Assembly (NCBI GenBank): GCA_028673005.1
Contig: CM054118.1
Span: 59,403,338 to 59,467,337, forward strand
DNA: 64,000 bases
Direction of reading: 5' to 3'
DNA from: Tanypteryx hageni
Lineage: Eukaryota > Arthropoda > Insecta > Odonata > Petaluridae
Both the position numbers and the translations under genes were made by a program. Below are positions 1 to 11,889 of the stretch, piece by piece. Each line of letters starts with the position of its first letter. The first letter of the stretch is position 1. The notes below the pieces were generated by a model. The model was not told the origin of the DNA and did no database searches. It was given only the letters and a program-made list of their open reading frames with translations.

Positions 1-745
1 AATAAGACCTGTTTTGTTTGGATTAAATATATCTGCAGAGTAAGTGAAAACAGTTTACTCATGAGAAATGACATCTCAAATTGTATCTAATTTCATCCTC
101 TTTACCTCACTCTACTTTCAATTTCAAATTTGAATGTTGCATAGACATTGACGCAAAAAATTGCTTCATATAAAAGTTAATTTAGCGTGCTCCAGAAACT
201 TTTTGTAAGAAGAATTTAGTCATCCTGGTGTTTAACAATAAATTACCATCGAATACTCTATAAATATTCTTGTCATCAGTTAATGTGTACTGGCTATTAT
301 ATTTCCTTTAAAATTGACGATGGACAAATAGCGAATAAAAATCATGTGTAATCAGTTTAAATGTCTTAGTTAGTTAATGATTGTAGACCAGTGACCAACA
401 TAAATTTAAATAATAAAGAGTAATATAAATAATTAGTTACTAATAGTAAAGAACGTCACCGCCAAGAATTGAGAAAAATACAGATTGATTGTCCTTCGGC
501 AGAAATCGATTATTGAGGCAGCCTTAAATTGATGCTTGTATAGCTTTTATAAAAGACTCGGGAAGAAAATTTAACTCAAGCAAATTATGATAGTTGAGAA
601 AAGAAGCAACGAGAAATGTATGTAGTTGGAACAATATGAATTTAGAAGTAAGACGAAGTTAAGGAAGCCATGTCTCAAATTCTGAAGGAGGTACAATGTT
701 TAAAAATCGACATAATTAGAAGACAGAAAAGAAATTGTCGTGTGT
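1..745. other. AT-rich non-coding DNA
   Basis: No reading frame with recognisable protein similarity, no tRNA-like boxes and no inverted repeats were seen here. The composition is AT-rich and unremarkable. It is treated as intergenic or intronic sequence. Confidence 0.5.
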
Positions 746-753
746 TACATAGG

Positions 754-992
754 CAGTGCCATAACTAGGGTATGGCGAAGGTGGCATTTTCCATAGGCGC
801 CAAACATTCCCGCACAAAAGACGAAAAGTTATTTTCCCATAAATAAGTATTGATTTCCTACTCCAATGTTAAAGTTATTATCGATAAAAACGCTATTTCA
901 CATTATTAAAACGCAGGAAAATAATATTCTACATAACCAAGGCGTTTCCTACAATTTTGCCATAGGCGCCATATCTCCCAGGTACGTCACTG
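754..992. mobile_element. Short non-autonomous hAT element
   Basis: The element begins CAGTGCCATAACT and ends GGTACGTCACTG, so the termini read inward as CAGTG on both sides. Further in, TATGGCG on the left and ATGGCGCC (reverse strand) on the right extend the imperfect inverted repeat. It is flanked by TACATAGG (746-753) and TACCTAGG (993-1000), an 8-bp target duplication with one mismatch. CAGTG-type ends with 8-bp duplications are typical of the hAT superfamily. At 239 bp with no coding capacity it is a MITE. A second element of similar termini lies at 14208-14340. Confidence 0.7.
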
Positions 993-1000
993 TACCTAGG

Positions 1001-2399
1001 TATGGATATTCGCCCCGAAAAATACTCTTAGTTTGCCGGAAACGTGATGGTAAAAATTAAACAGGAAAATAGAGAGAGAAACAGTTGATAGACCTCGAGA
1101 CATTGCGGGTGGAAGAGAAGAGATATTTAGAGATTTAGATCGTAATGGAGGAGGATAAAGGTAACCAAAGGATAAAGGGCGAGCGAACGGTTTGGAGCGA
1201 AAATGTCTCCCTCTTGAGTGTTTCTAGGAAGAGCCGCTGGAGAGTGTTGCAGGCATCTTTTGTGCTCTTTATTTCTTTTCCCTAGGGGCGACTTGAGGCT
1301 TTCCTATCCCCTTTCCGTCCTTTTCTCTCTCTGTATACTTCTCACTCATTTTCTCTCTCAATCTCTCCCTCAACAGCACCCTATTCTCTCCCGCGTTAGC
1401 CCCCGAGGGCCCCGACCATTGTAGAGCGGAGACCTCTAGTCGAATTAGCGGTGGCCTTTCCGTTTGATGTCAATTGAGATCCAGACCCTTTCCGGCCTCG
1501 ACGGCAAACGAAATCCAGCCGTTCTTCAATTGTCTGGAGCTTTGAACCGCTTCTCACGACTCGGAAGAGATGTACAAACAGACTAACTGACAATTTAATA
1601 TTTTGGATTTAAGCTCGGAACGTTGAGAGTGAGGGAAAGAAGCCTAGCAAAGGGAACAGCCATGTCGTTAAATGCAAGCGCTGAAATTGTCGCGTTTTCT
1701 GTCTTATTAAACTTAATTAATGACTGAATTTACGAGATAGTTAAAAGGTACTTTTTTATGGAATCTAATTTTATTTTTTTTTCGCAGGTCAATCCAACCC
1801 GCATCAGTGGAATATAATGAGATAACATGTCGTTTCATATTATGTTAAAGTAATATCGTAGCTAAAAAGAATGAATTTATTGAGTAATAGGAGCGGGAAA
1901 CATTTTTAATACGCATTTTTTTATACTTTGTTTGATGTAAATCTTATTTTAAATGCATTCCTCGTGTGCATTCAGTAGACCATTCGGTGAAATTATTTCT
2001 CTAGGTAGTACGCAGTCACTTTAAGTAAGTTCAGACAGACAAAATGACGGATGTTTTGGTTTATGCCGTGCTTCAAACCGAGCCCTTCCACTTGCCTGGC
2101 GGATGTTCAACCTTTTGAGTCACCAATGCAGATCTCATCTGCCCGCCAGGCAGTATGTAAGAACCGAGTTCGATTTCCGTATGTTGCGAGAATATTTCAT
2201 ACCATAAATTTTTCTTAACGAAAACGTATCTCCTCGCGTATTAACCCAATTTCCCAACTTTAGTCTCAATGCAACTACGCCGTTTATACGAAATAATAAT
2301 GATGCGAGTTTTTCTGCAAAGCTACAGCTTTTATATCTCGTGTTGTTGTAACTTTGCCTATTCAACTTTCGAACACAGCGTTTCAATAATCGAAGCGAA
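1001..2399. other. Non-coding DNA, nothing recognised
   Basis: Contains a short pyrimidine-rich patch around 1305-1395 and otherwise mixed sequence. Reading frames here are short and of low complexity and resemble no family I know. Confidence 0.45.
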
Positions 2400-2960
2400 T
2401 TTTTTTAGGCAAAGCCGAGAGACGTGAGATTTTTTTGGGACAGCGTAAACTATGCCTCGCGCTGCCTACCGCTATCAAGATTGTTTTTAAAGCGAAATTC
2501 GACACTGTCCTGGACGAGATGGGTAAAAAGGAAAGAGAGATCAGCGGAGAGACAACGGCCGAAACGTGCATCGAAAAATTTCCGCGATCACAATTTTAGG
2601 ACGGTGGATATTATATTTTTTTCCTCCGCCTTCTCTGCCCCGCGGGCCGCCCGGGACGTCGGTGGAAATGATGTAGGTCGAGGAGACTGAGGACCGCCAT
2701 ATTCCATTGATGAATGTCGCGGGAGCGAACGAGATTCTAATCCCGAGATAGCGACGGAAGCCGCGCGCGCGCGCCATGTTGAATGAGGAGCTAGCGAGAA
2801 GCCATCTACCGGTCAGGAGCCGTAAGCTTCGACGGTCTCCACCTTCCCCAGTTAAACAAAGGGTGAACGGAGAGCGTGGTTTCGAACCGAGTGCGGCTGA
2901 ATCGCTGGCCTCCGCTTCTCGTTATTAGGGACTGAGACGCTTAGAGGAGAGGTGCATGCC
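2400..2960. promoter_or_regulatory. CpG-rich block, possible regulatory or 5' exon sequence
   Basis: This block is clearly richer in G+C and CpG than its surroundings and contains an alternating CG run around 2760-2775. Overlapping short open frames on both strands are what a GC-rich stretch gives by chance and show no family features. It could be a promoter-proximal region or an untranslated first exon of the gene whose signal-peptide exon is at 24749, but no TATA box, initiator or splice site decides it. The call rests on composition only. Confidence 0.2.
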
Positions 2961-5900
2961 AGAGCGGAAATATGGGTGTGAGAGATTTTGAAGATGGAAG
3001 GTTGAGAGGGTGAAGAGGGAAAAGAAACGCCCAGTTGTTTAGAGAATAAACATGGTTGGAGCGGCGGAAGGGATGTAATAACCGTGGAGGGAAGAATTTT
3101 CCCTCAATGCTCTGAGAGACGAGGGCGTATTTATTTTTCATTTAGAACAATTACGTAGTTAATGGCCAATTACGCAACAATGACACTCGACAGTGGGACA
3201 GTCGCACGGAGTCCTGCCTACTCGCTCCATTTCTCCGTGTTTAAACAGAGTGCGAGCGGATTGATTCGCAGCTGGGATGACGTTTTGTTAATACCGCAGT
3301 ATAAATTAGAGAGAGAGAGACAGAGAGAGAGTGAGAAGGTAAATGAGTTCCGTGTAGAAAAGCTGGTTATATTAGGCTTGGCTTGAAATAAATGCGCTAA
3401 TAAATGCCGGATGCGGTAAAACGAGAAGTGATTTTGCTGGCGCGAACTTTTGAAAGGAATCGTTCTTTAAGTCGGTTAGTTTTAGTTTTACTAATTTAAT
3501 TTTATTAAATTTTGAGCAAAGTGCGACGGTTTAAAACCTGACGTAATTAACGAACAAAATATTCGCATTTCAAATTCATTCACTGAAAATTTCAATAAAA
3601 GGGCGTTATTGCGCGAATTCGGTTATGACACGGAACAAACCATGCCCCCCGAAATACATAGGTATGTAAATTTCTTGAAAATATTATGATCGATATATTT
3701 ACAATAGTAACTCTTGCATGTACTGGGTGAGGCGGTCCTCCTAATTAACCCGTTGATACATCATTAAAAGTTGAAAAATTACCGCAGAAAAAACATGTAA
3801 TTAACGTTAAGTTACTTTCAGTCAACGAACCGTAATGATCAATGCATCAAGTTTCTTAAACTTCTTTGTCTATATTTATTGTTATTTTTATGTATTTTCT
3901 ATTTCTGTTTGCTCAAGCTTATTCAATTATTATATTCGTTCTTTAAAACATTCTAAATGTAGGCTGCCGTACTGGAAGGTCAGACTTCGAGCTTTTTAAG
4001 AGATAGTTTTTATTGTTCAGCGGCTTGGCGGTGCAACTATTCTTTATTCCGCGGGTTAACTCATAACGCGGGTGTAAATATGTTTTCCAAAACCCACGTT
4101 ATAACGAGATTTCATTGTACTTCGTCTGATACATGATTTGAAAGTAATCCGGCCGAAATAATTGTTACTTAATTGCGTTTAGTTACCCTTTTTACCTTAA
4201 GTTCATAGAACGATAAAATCGTGATAATGTAATTAAGCAGTCAGTTTGCCGCCATTTTGCGTTAAATACCATACGGAAGCAGATTTGCTTGAAAAATATT
4301 AGTTATGAATGGTGTTCATGAATAAATGGCGAGGAAGACGCTAATTAACGAAAATCCTCGGTAAGTCATTTCAGAGAAGGAAGTAAACGATAAATTTCTT
4401 GAATTTTTGCACGCATTAATAAAAAAATCAACTCGTAACGCTGTATGCGCACATTTTTCTTCCCTACCGGTCGGTAGAAGTAAAAATGTTTTTGAAATTT
4501 GAGACTCCTATATTCCAGTATTTCTACAGCTATCACTAAAAAATTAAGTTGAAATTATGACAGGAAGTCTGAAGCGTGGTAGGGATTTGATTGCGTTTCA
4601 TTAGCATATATTTCCATGCATGGACTGTGTTCTATGTTAAAAAGAAAAAAAACATGAAGTGACATGAGTAAGTAACGTCAGTTTTTTATGTAAAGGTGAT
4701 GACAGCGTCATCAGGTGCGAATCGATTGGTGGCTGAAGGCCGTCTTTTTCCATAAATAAACTTCTGCCGACCTTGGAGAGAAAAAAGGAAAGTCCAATAA
4801 TAAATTTCCGTATTTTTTACAATTTTCCTCCCAAGTAAGCGAAGGAATACTTCTTGTCTTACCCTCTCCATTATAAATGTTTGGTGAAAATCCATTTAAA
4901 ACGAACCCCACGAAAATATTCACCTTTAAAAGCGAGAGAATTGCTTTCCTCGATAACTATCTTTCAGATTTTCTGAAACGGCGACTGAACGACCACCTAA
5001 AGGGAAATTCGTGACACACGACCATTCCATTTCGAAATGAAAAAAACACGCTCTACTAGGGAAGATCGGTGGCGGTTTCCCCCTCCCTACCCCATTCCTC
5101 CTCCATCCCTACTCCTCTTCTCCTCCCCTTGCTTTTGTGGTTTGTTTACATTTAGCTTCACGGTAAAAGGACGTAGCATTATAGAGGGAAATCGAGGAAA
5201 AAGATGGATCCATCATGTTTTTTTTATTCTGATCCCCTTATGTGACTCCTCTCCGAATATATTACGTAGTCCGCATTGGTTAGAGTTATCTACTAAAATG
5301 CGGCTGAGGCTAAAAATAATGTTTTACCATGCGTCGATTTTAGCTGAAACCACGCAAGATGTACTATTGGCAGAATACCATCAGAATTTTCATTTTCTTC
5401 CGGTAATATTTCATTAATAAATATCTACCTTATTTTACTTAGCTATTGTGAGAAGGTATACTTTAATTAACCAAGCAACATAGCCTTGCTAGAGCAAGAG
5501 ATGGAAGTACGCTTTCTTAAAAGTTTTCAGCACGTATTTTTGCCCACCCTTCCTTTGGGAAAGGGTCAACCCGGCACCATTGGAATGTAGATCCTCACTA
5601 GATATTCCCATCCGTGAAAATTTAACTCTTTTAGCCTTAGTAGTTTGGCTGCAACCTTTTTTCAGACTTTAGAATTTTCCGATTTTGAAGTCACCTAGCG
5701 GAAAATTATGAACTACTGAGAAAATCAAACTGGTGGCAAATTCATTGACTGCTTATAGTTTTAAACCCACTCATTTAATATTACATTTGAACATTAAGCT
5801 CCAAAGATAATTTATACGCTCCTATTCCGTAACGGAATATTTCTCCGAATAATGAATATATGTCAGATAAGTTTTCATCTTTTCCTTTATTAAAAACCTT

Positions 5901-6705
5901 ATGTTCGTGCATTTTGTTGGTAGGTTCACATTTGCGTGCATTGTACGAGTACATTAAAATAATATTTTACGTAAAGGAAAAAAAATCAAGTTTTTCTTTT
6001 ATTTCGCTTTGAAATGAATCAGCGTAATATTTTATGTGGTCGATCCCTTTAAATAAATCTATTTTCTTTAGTTCATTTTTCGTGAATGCATGTTCCACTT
6101 TCAGTAACGACCCTTAGGTCGATACATGTGGAAAAAGCAGGCGAGGATGAATGGCTGTAGCTTGGCGATGGGAAAGCGAGCGGAGAGTAGGTAATGGAAG
6201 AAAAAAAGAAGAGCGATGTGCGTGATGGAGCGAAAGAAGACGGGGAGGTAAGCAAAGTTGGAAAGGTGTGTTAAGGGGAGAGAATGACTAGATTGCGAAG
6301 ATAACTCCAGCAGTCATGACACGGAGTTAGCCAGATGCACATTTCGAGTGTAAAATAGCCGTTCTGAGCGGAAATTGACGGAACGCTGATCCCGAAAATT
6401 ATTTTTTGTTATAAAAAAATCCGTTCCAAAGTCAATGGTCAGTGGAACACCTAGGGCTGATCAGAGGTACTGGCGATCCAAGATGCGATTTTACAACGGT
6501 CTATCTATCGTATCTGCTATAATATAATCGCTGGCTCGCGATGGATACATTTGAAATGACTCTGTTGTATTTTTTAGCGTTTTTTCTTCGTTGTTACATC
6601 AATCATTTTGGTCTGTTGAAATCAAATTTTTTAAAGCTTCATATGCTTCATGCACTTTGAAAACATCTTCGTGATAATGTACTTGGATGCCACAGGACGC
6701 CAAAA
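2961..6705. other. Non-coding DNA, nothing recognised
   Basis: No gene was identified. A short GA-repeat sits near 3308-3332. One small hairpin is visible: ATAACGCGGGT at 4063-4073 faces ACCCACGTTAT at 4092-4102, but it has no other mobile-element features. The stretch is probably intronic or intergenic. Confidence 0.45.
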
Positions 6706-7225
6706 TATCGTATTTACCCGAATCAAGTCCGAGATTTTTTATCCTCTTCCAAGGAGTTTGAAAATTGTACCTCGGCATAGAATCGTATACTAAGACAATG
6801 GGTATAGTCTGATGCGATTCTTGTTACCATACACGCATCGGTAATCATACCACGATTGAAGGTTTTATCAAAACATTCAGCGTTATTTCACTCGATTATT
6901 TTTACGTTCAGATTGCGAAAAACTTAAAGGCTCGTAATAGCTATATTACGACATTTATCTTATCTTATGGCGATTGTGATGATTTGGACGACAGTGATCA
7001 AGTTAATATATAATATATAATATATAATATACAATATATTATTTCAATCTGCTGTTGACCCTTGACAAAATATTAGAATATGAAATAATGTAACAAATAA
7101 CAGTTATCAATTCCCCGGTTTCTTCATATAAGGCTGAATTTACTGAATTTTTTACTAGTAAAGCATATAAAAAATTAGGAGCCGGCATAAAATCGAGGTC
7201 GACCCATATCGGGGTAAATGCGGTA
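6706..7225. mobile_element. TIR element, ACCGTATT-end family (copy 1)
   Basis: The left end TATCGTATTTACCCGAATC and the reverse complement of the right end, TACCGCATTTACCCCGATA, form an imperfect terminal inverted repeat. Both are followed by a similar subterminal motif (AAGTCCGAG against GACCTCGA). Two other elements in the window, 15010-15406 and 43039-43541, share the TACCGTATT terminus and the subterminal ATATAAG-like motif. About 520 bp, no coding frame, with a short TA-rich run near 7003-7040. The superfamily cannot be decided because a clear target duplication is not visible. Confidence 0.6.
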
Positions 7226-7555
7226 CCTCAGGTCGGTTCTTCGAATTCCTCTGAGGACGCCTATCTTGCAGCTCTAATGCTCATCATCGTCGTAGATAAC
7301 TTGTGCGTGATTATTCTTGGTTAATCGGGTTTCTCCATATACTCCTGTTTTCCGCAATCTTCTTCATGTCCTGGCAGCTCTATTTCGCTTTCAAGTAGCC
7401 TATCAGCTGAAATCATTTCTTAGCGTCGTCTATTTTTATTTTCGGTTTCCAATCCTCATATCATTCCCTTAACCGTTTAATTTTTACAGGAGAAAACCTG
7501 ATCACCTATTCGAGTAATCTTTTAACTATAATTAATTTTTGAAGGGGGAGCTGGA
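7226..7555. other. Non-coding DNA
   Basis: Nothing recognised. Mixed AT-rich sequence between the TIR element and the purine-rich tract. Confidence 0.45.
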
Positions 7556-8262
7556 GCGCGGGCAGAAAATTTTTATTAAAGAGAGAGAGAGAGGAGTGAT
7601 TAGAATGTTGGAAGAAAACGTAAAGAAACGAAGAGAGGAGGAGATGGGTAGGTAGGTAGTTGTGTTACGATAGTATTGGTTGACTTAAATTATTCATACA
7701 GCGTGGCGAAAAAGTGAAACGAGAGGATAAGGGGATAGGAGAAAATGTGAGTGAAAAGGAGATGGAGAGAAAGTTAAGGAGAGAAAATGGGAATACATGT
7801 AAAGACGAAAGAGAGAGAAAGAGAGAGAGAGAAAGAAGGGAGAGTGAAAAGCTGAAATAAGGGAGGAAGTGAGAGAGTGGAGAGAGAAGAGTTGGAGAGG
7901 GAGGGAAGGAAGAAGGAATTGGAAGATAAAGGGAGAGAGAGTAGGGGAGTGAGGAAATGCAAAGAGAGGAGGGAGAAAGCGAAGGGAGGAGGTGATCGAG
8001 TGGGGAGAGAGGATTGGAGAGAGAGAGAGCAGGAAGAGGGAGTAGGAAGATTAAGGGAGGGAGAAAGAGTAGGGGAGTGAAAAGATGTGGGGAAGATAAG
8101 GTGAGAAGAAAGCAAAAAGGGAGAATGAGATGGGAGTTAGACACACAGGGAGGCGGTGTTAGAGGAGTGGAGCGAGTGAAAAGGAGATGAAAAACGAGGG
8201 ATAGAAAGGGGGAAACCGTATCGGAAAACGGACGCGAGAAAATGTTTTTAAGAGGCAAGTGA
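7556..8262. repeat. GA-rich polypurine tract
   Basis: About 700 bp in which the plus strand is almost entirely A and G, with interspersed GA, GGA and GAAA units. It yields a long low-complexity Leu/Ser/Pro-rich frame on the minus strand (7665-8258) and others overlapping it, all explained by composition. Such homopurine tracts can form triplex (H-DNA) structures and can bind GAGA-type factors in insects. Confidence 0.75.
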
Positions 8263-8900
8263 CCGAGAAAGGGCGAGACACCTTTATTTCCAAATGGATG
8301 TCACAAAGAGTTTAGCGGGCTCGAGGCATGCCGGGGGAGAGAGAGAGAGCGCGTGCAAGAGGGGGGTAGTGGTTGAGTGCAAGGAAAATGAAAAAAGGAC
8401 GATTTTGGCAGCGGTTTGGAAGCGCCTCCGAGGAGGGTGGGGAGGAAAAGGAAGGGTGTGTTGGTGGAGATGGAGAGGTAGTGGCGTGCGAGTATAAGGG
8501 GGGGAGCGTGGGGTAGTTTGGTTCAGTGACCCCGCCATTAGTTCCGATAGCTACGAACAGCACGCTCGTCAGAGGGAGGGGGTGGAGAGCGGACAAGGGG
8601 GGGCGTGATAGGGGTCGCTGGAGAATGCGACGGAGGGGGGGAGGAGGAGGGCGTTTTTGAGGGGGTTGGTATTCAAAAAGCGTGGGTGGGCAATGCGGCA
8701 TTAAACGCTCTCAGGCAAACCACGAGGGGAAACAAAAGGGATGTGTGTGTGTGGAAGTGAGGCGGGGTATGGGGAAAGAGGCGGTAAAAGGGGTAGAGAA
8801 AGGAACGGAGATAATACAGGCAAACCCTATACTTAAAGGAGGAATTGTGTGTGGGAGAAGTAGCGTACGAGATTGGTTGGGTCGCTGTATGGGGTAGACG
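8263..8900 (+). repeat. G-rich tract with repeated G-runs
   Basis: The plus strand carries many runs of four to seven G, densest at about 8575-8665, with short loops between them. This gives strong G-quadruplex potential. The frames here are proline-rich on the minus strand only because of composition. CpG is also elevated, so a promoter-proximal role is possible but unproven. Confidence 0.55.
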
Positions 8901-11889
8901 TTGATTAAGGTCGTTGTCGTGAAAATAACTGGTTGTAGCGTAAAAATCACTAAACAACAATTGACGAACACGCTAAGTATTATGCCTTATGCTTTGAGCC
9001 ACACAGTTCTTGGCAGCTGAGATAAATGTTTGATATCATATGTGCGCGTGTTTGTGTGTTATGTACCTGTGTGTGTTAAACACACGCAATATTTTACGTC
9101 AATGGAGGATGATTGAAGTCGACGTCTCGCTCTTTTTTGTTTTCTTCCATGAATAAAAATCAAACTGTAAGTAATTCAAATTTTGTATCTTTAGTTATTA
9201 ATGCCTTTGCCAATGATAAAACTTTACCATTAGATTTTCATATCATCTTTGCCCTTTTTTCCCATCTTTCGACAGAAACCACACTATCGTATTATTTCGA
9301 CACAAATTTACGTGCGGTTTTTTGCGCTAGTAACCGTCCGTGTATTATCTTTTATTTATTTATCTTTTACGCATTTGTTTACATTTCTTCTATCGTTTTT
9401 CCAATGGTTTTCTCTGACTCGCTGTCGGCTTCGTAAACGGCAGGAAAGTTCTTTGTCTTTCGTACAAGTCATATTTGGACAGGATTCTCGAAAGAAGCAA
9501 AGAAAATGTAGAGGAATTTGACGTGCAAGTTTACTATCCGCTTCTTTTTAATTTGCATTTAAAATTATAAGAAACTGTATTAAAAACGCAGTGGACGCTT
9601 AATTTACATTTCTGAGCAAAAGTTACGCTTTTTAAAGAGTTATCTTCTATTCCAAGTGAAATTGTTTCTCCTACTCTTATGGAAACGGTTGCGGAAGGTA
9701 GAAGTGGGAAAATGGGATGTAATTAACTTTTTTAAATTTATTGTCTGTTAAATCTCCTGGATAATTTAAAGGAAGTTGTATGAAATTTTGAAATTACATT
9801 GATGTTGTAGTTTTCAGGATCCTTTCAGCGTTTACGTAAATTATTCACACCCACCTTGGATCGATATCGGACAAAAAGCCATTTTTCTCTTAAAATTATT
9901 AATGCGATATCCGAATTGGTTCCGAGAGACAATTGGATGCATGGCCTTTGTTAACCTTTAATCCATTTTGCACGTGTGCCTAATTTAACGGCAGCCGAGG
10001 CAGGGTTTGAAATTTTAATAGGGTGGGACAGATGAACGCCATATACACCTCTCTTCCATAAACTCGATGGCGATTTCGATTTATGCCTCAATGAAAATTT
10101 CTTCAGCTGATCTTTACGATATAGGCATCTCGTCTCCTTCCAATGCCTTCCCTATCACATAGATATAACGGGTATCTATTACCTTTTTATTTTCGAATAA
10201 CTTTTAACTTTTTCTCTCCTTCCAGAGTTACTGGATGATAAATTTGATTGCCATTTTTTTGTCAAACCTTTATCCGGCATGAGAGGTCACTCGGTTTTAC
10301 TCCACGAGAGCTTCCTTTCCATAAAATTCGTACCAGCCTCTTTCCCTTCGAGCCGAAAACCCATTCATTTCTCTCGGAACGCCCGGAGAGTAACCTTCTT
10401 GCGTTCCCTCGCCGCCTTCGTGGTAAGCGCCAAGAGAAAAAACGTCTTCAGCCATACGCTTCTTGATCTACTCTCTTCACACGTCTGCGCCACAGTATAA
10501 ATTTCTCCTTTCCTATCTCTTACTCAGCCTGCATCTTTTATCTAGCATCTCCGGAAAAAAATGCTACATACACACTATTCTATTTTCTTCAGTTAAGACC
10601 TGCGATCCTATCTGTTTCGGGGGAATCGAATCGGCGATGTAAAAAGGTTAATGCACTTCTTCTGTCCTGATCGGTATCGTTACTTACTCGCTTTTTGGAA
10701 CTCCCTCTGCAATATATTGCTGCTGCTACTTATTTCTCGTCGATTGAAATGGCTTCTTCTGCCTCTATGAATATAGCCATGTATATAAAAACGACGCTAA
10801 GATTCGTCATACTTGGGCAAAATTTTAAGAAGTAACACTACTAATATCTAGGAATGACGCAGAAAAAAACTTTTGCTGTTTAAAACATTTAATTAGTATA
10901 GATTGAAGAGTTAAAAATCCTATTCTGCAAAGTACCGTTACCGATGTATTATATCGATGGATTTGTGGTAGATTATCAAGAAAAAATTATGAAAATATTC
11001 AATTATTTCTTTTGCGAAATGTCAATATTTTCATTTAACATATTCGAATGACATATTACAAAAAAGAATGCCCTAATGATTTGAACGGCTGGTGAAGACC
11101 AAGCTTTGCGGAATTGAATTTCTAGGTAACTTCAATTCAGAAAATTATATAATGCAACTATGTAGAAGCTCCTCTTAATAAAATAACGATGAGACCATGG
11201 GTTCCACTCATAGAATCATCGTCAGGCCAATAATTGTGGCTCTACGGGTCAAAACTTTGGTCATACAGTATGTTGGAGTAGTAGTACATTGGACTAGCTG
11301 TTATGAGGGCATGTTAAAAGTGTTGTTTATTTGTCAAAATCATGTTCCTCGGTGGACATAAGAACCAGGATTACGAATGCAATTAGTGAGGTCGCTCAAC
11401 AGCAAATGGGGGATGTTTTCTATGAGTTAGAAAATCGGATTGAATGTTCTATCTTGAGAGATAGTGGTCATGTTGAACTCGAGAAAATTATTACAATCTT
11501 ATGCTAAAACTTTATTAAATTTTCTTATATATGTCATTTACAGGTTGTTTTAATTATCTTTACATTGAAAGACATTAAGGGTAAAAAGTGTCCACGGATA
11601 TTATAAACATCCTATATAAAGATGTATGATATACTTTTGTGCGTTATAGTTTCTCATTCATGTATATTTCATCACTAAACCTTGACCATTAAAAATCCAC
11701 TTTTGCTAAATGGTCAGCCTTTGAAACCTCTGTAAAACCGTGATGGTTTTTAAGCTAAAGAATATAGCGATCGGTTGTTCGAACGCTTACTCGGTCCTAC
11801 AGTTGTTCATCATGTAAAATCCTTCACAAAGAAAATGGATCGTTGAGTCTCGAGAAAGAGATATGACCCCGATTCTTGACTCTTTCTTC
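8901..11889. other. Non-coding DNA, nothing recognised
   Basis: A short GT/CA-rich patch lies at about 9038-9088. No exon with both good splice sites and protein similarity was found, and no inverted-repeat element was seen. The reading frames present are short and lack family features. Confidence 0.4.

Noticed and set aside
4063..4102. Small hairpin ATAACGCGGGT/ACCCACGTTAT as a possible regulatory stem or MITE
   Set aside because: Only 11 bp with one mismatch, no flanking duplication and no second copy that I could confirm.
7665..8258. 197-codon frame on the minus strand
   Set aside because: It is the complement of a GA-rich tract and consists of Leu, Ser and Pro runs.
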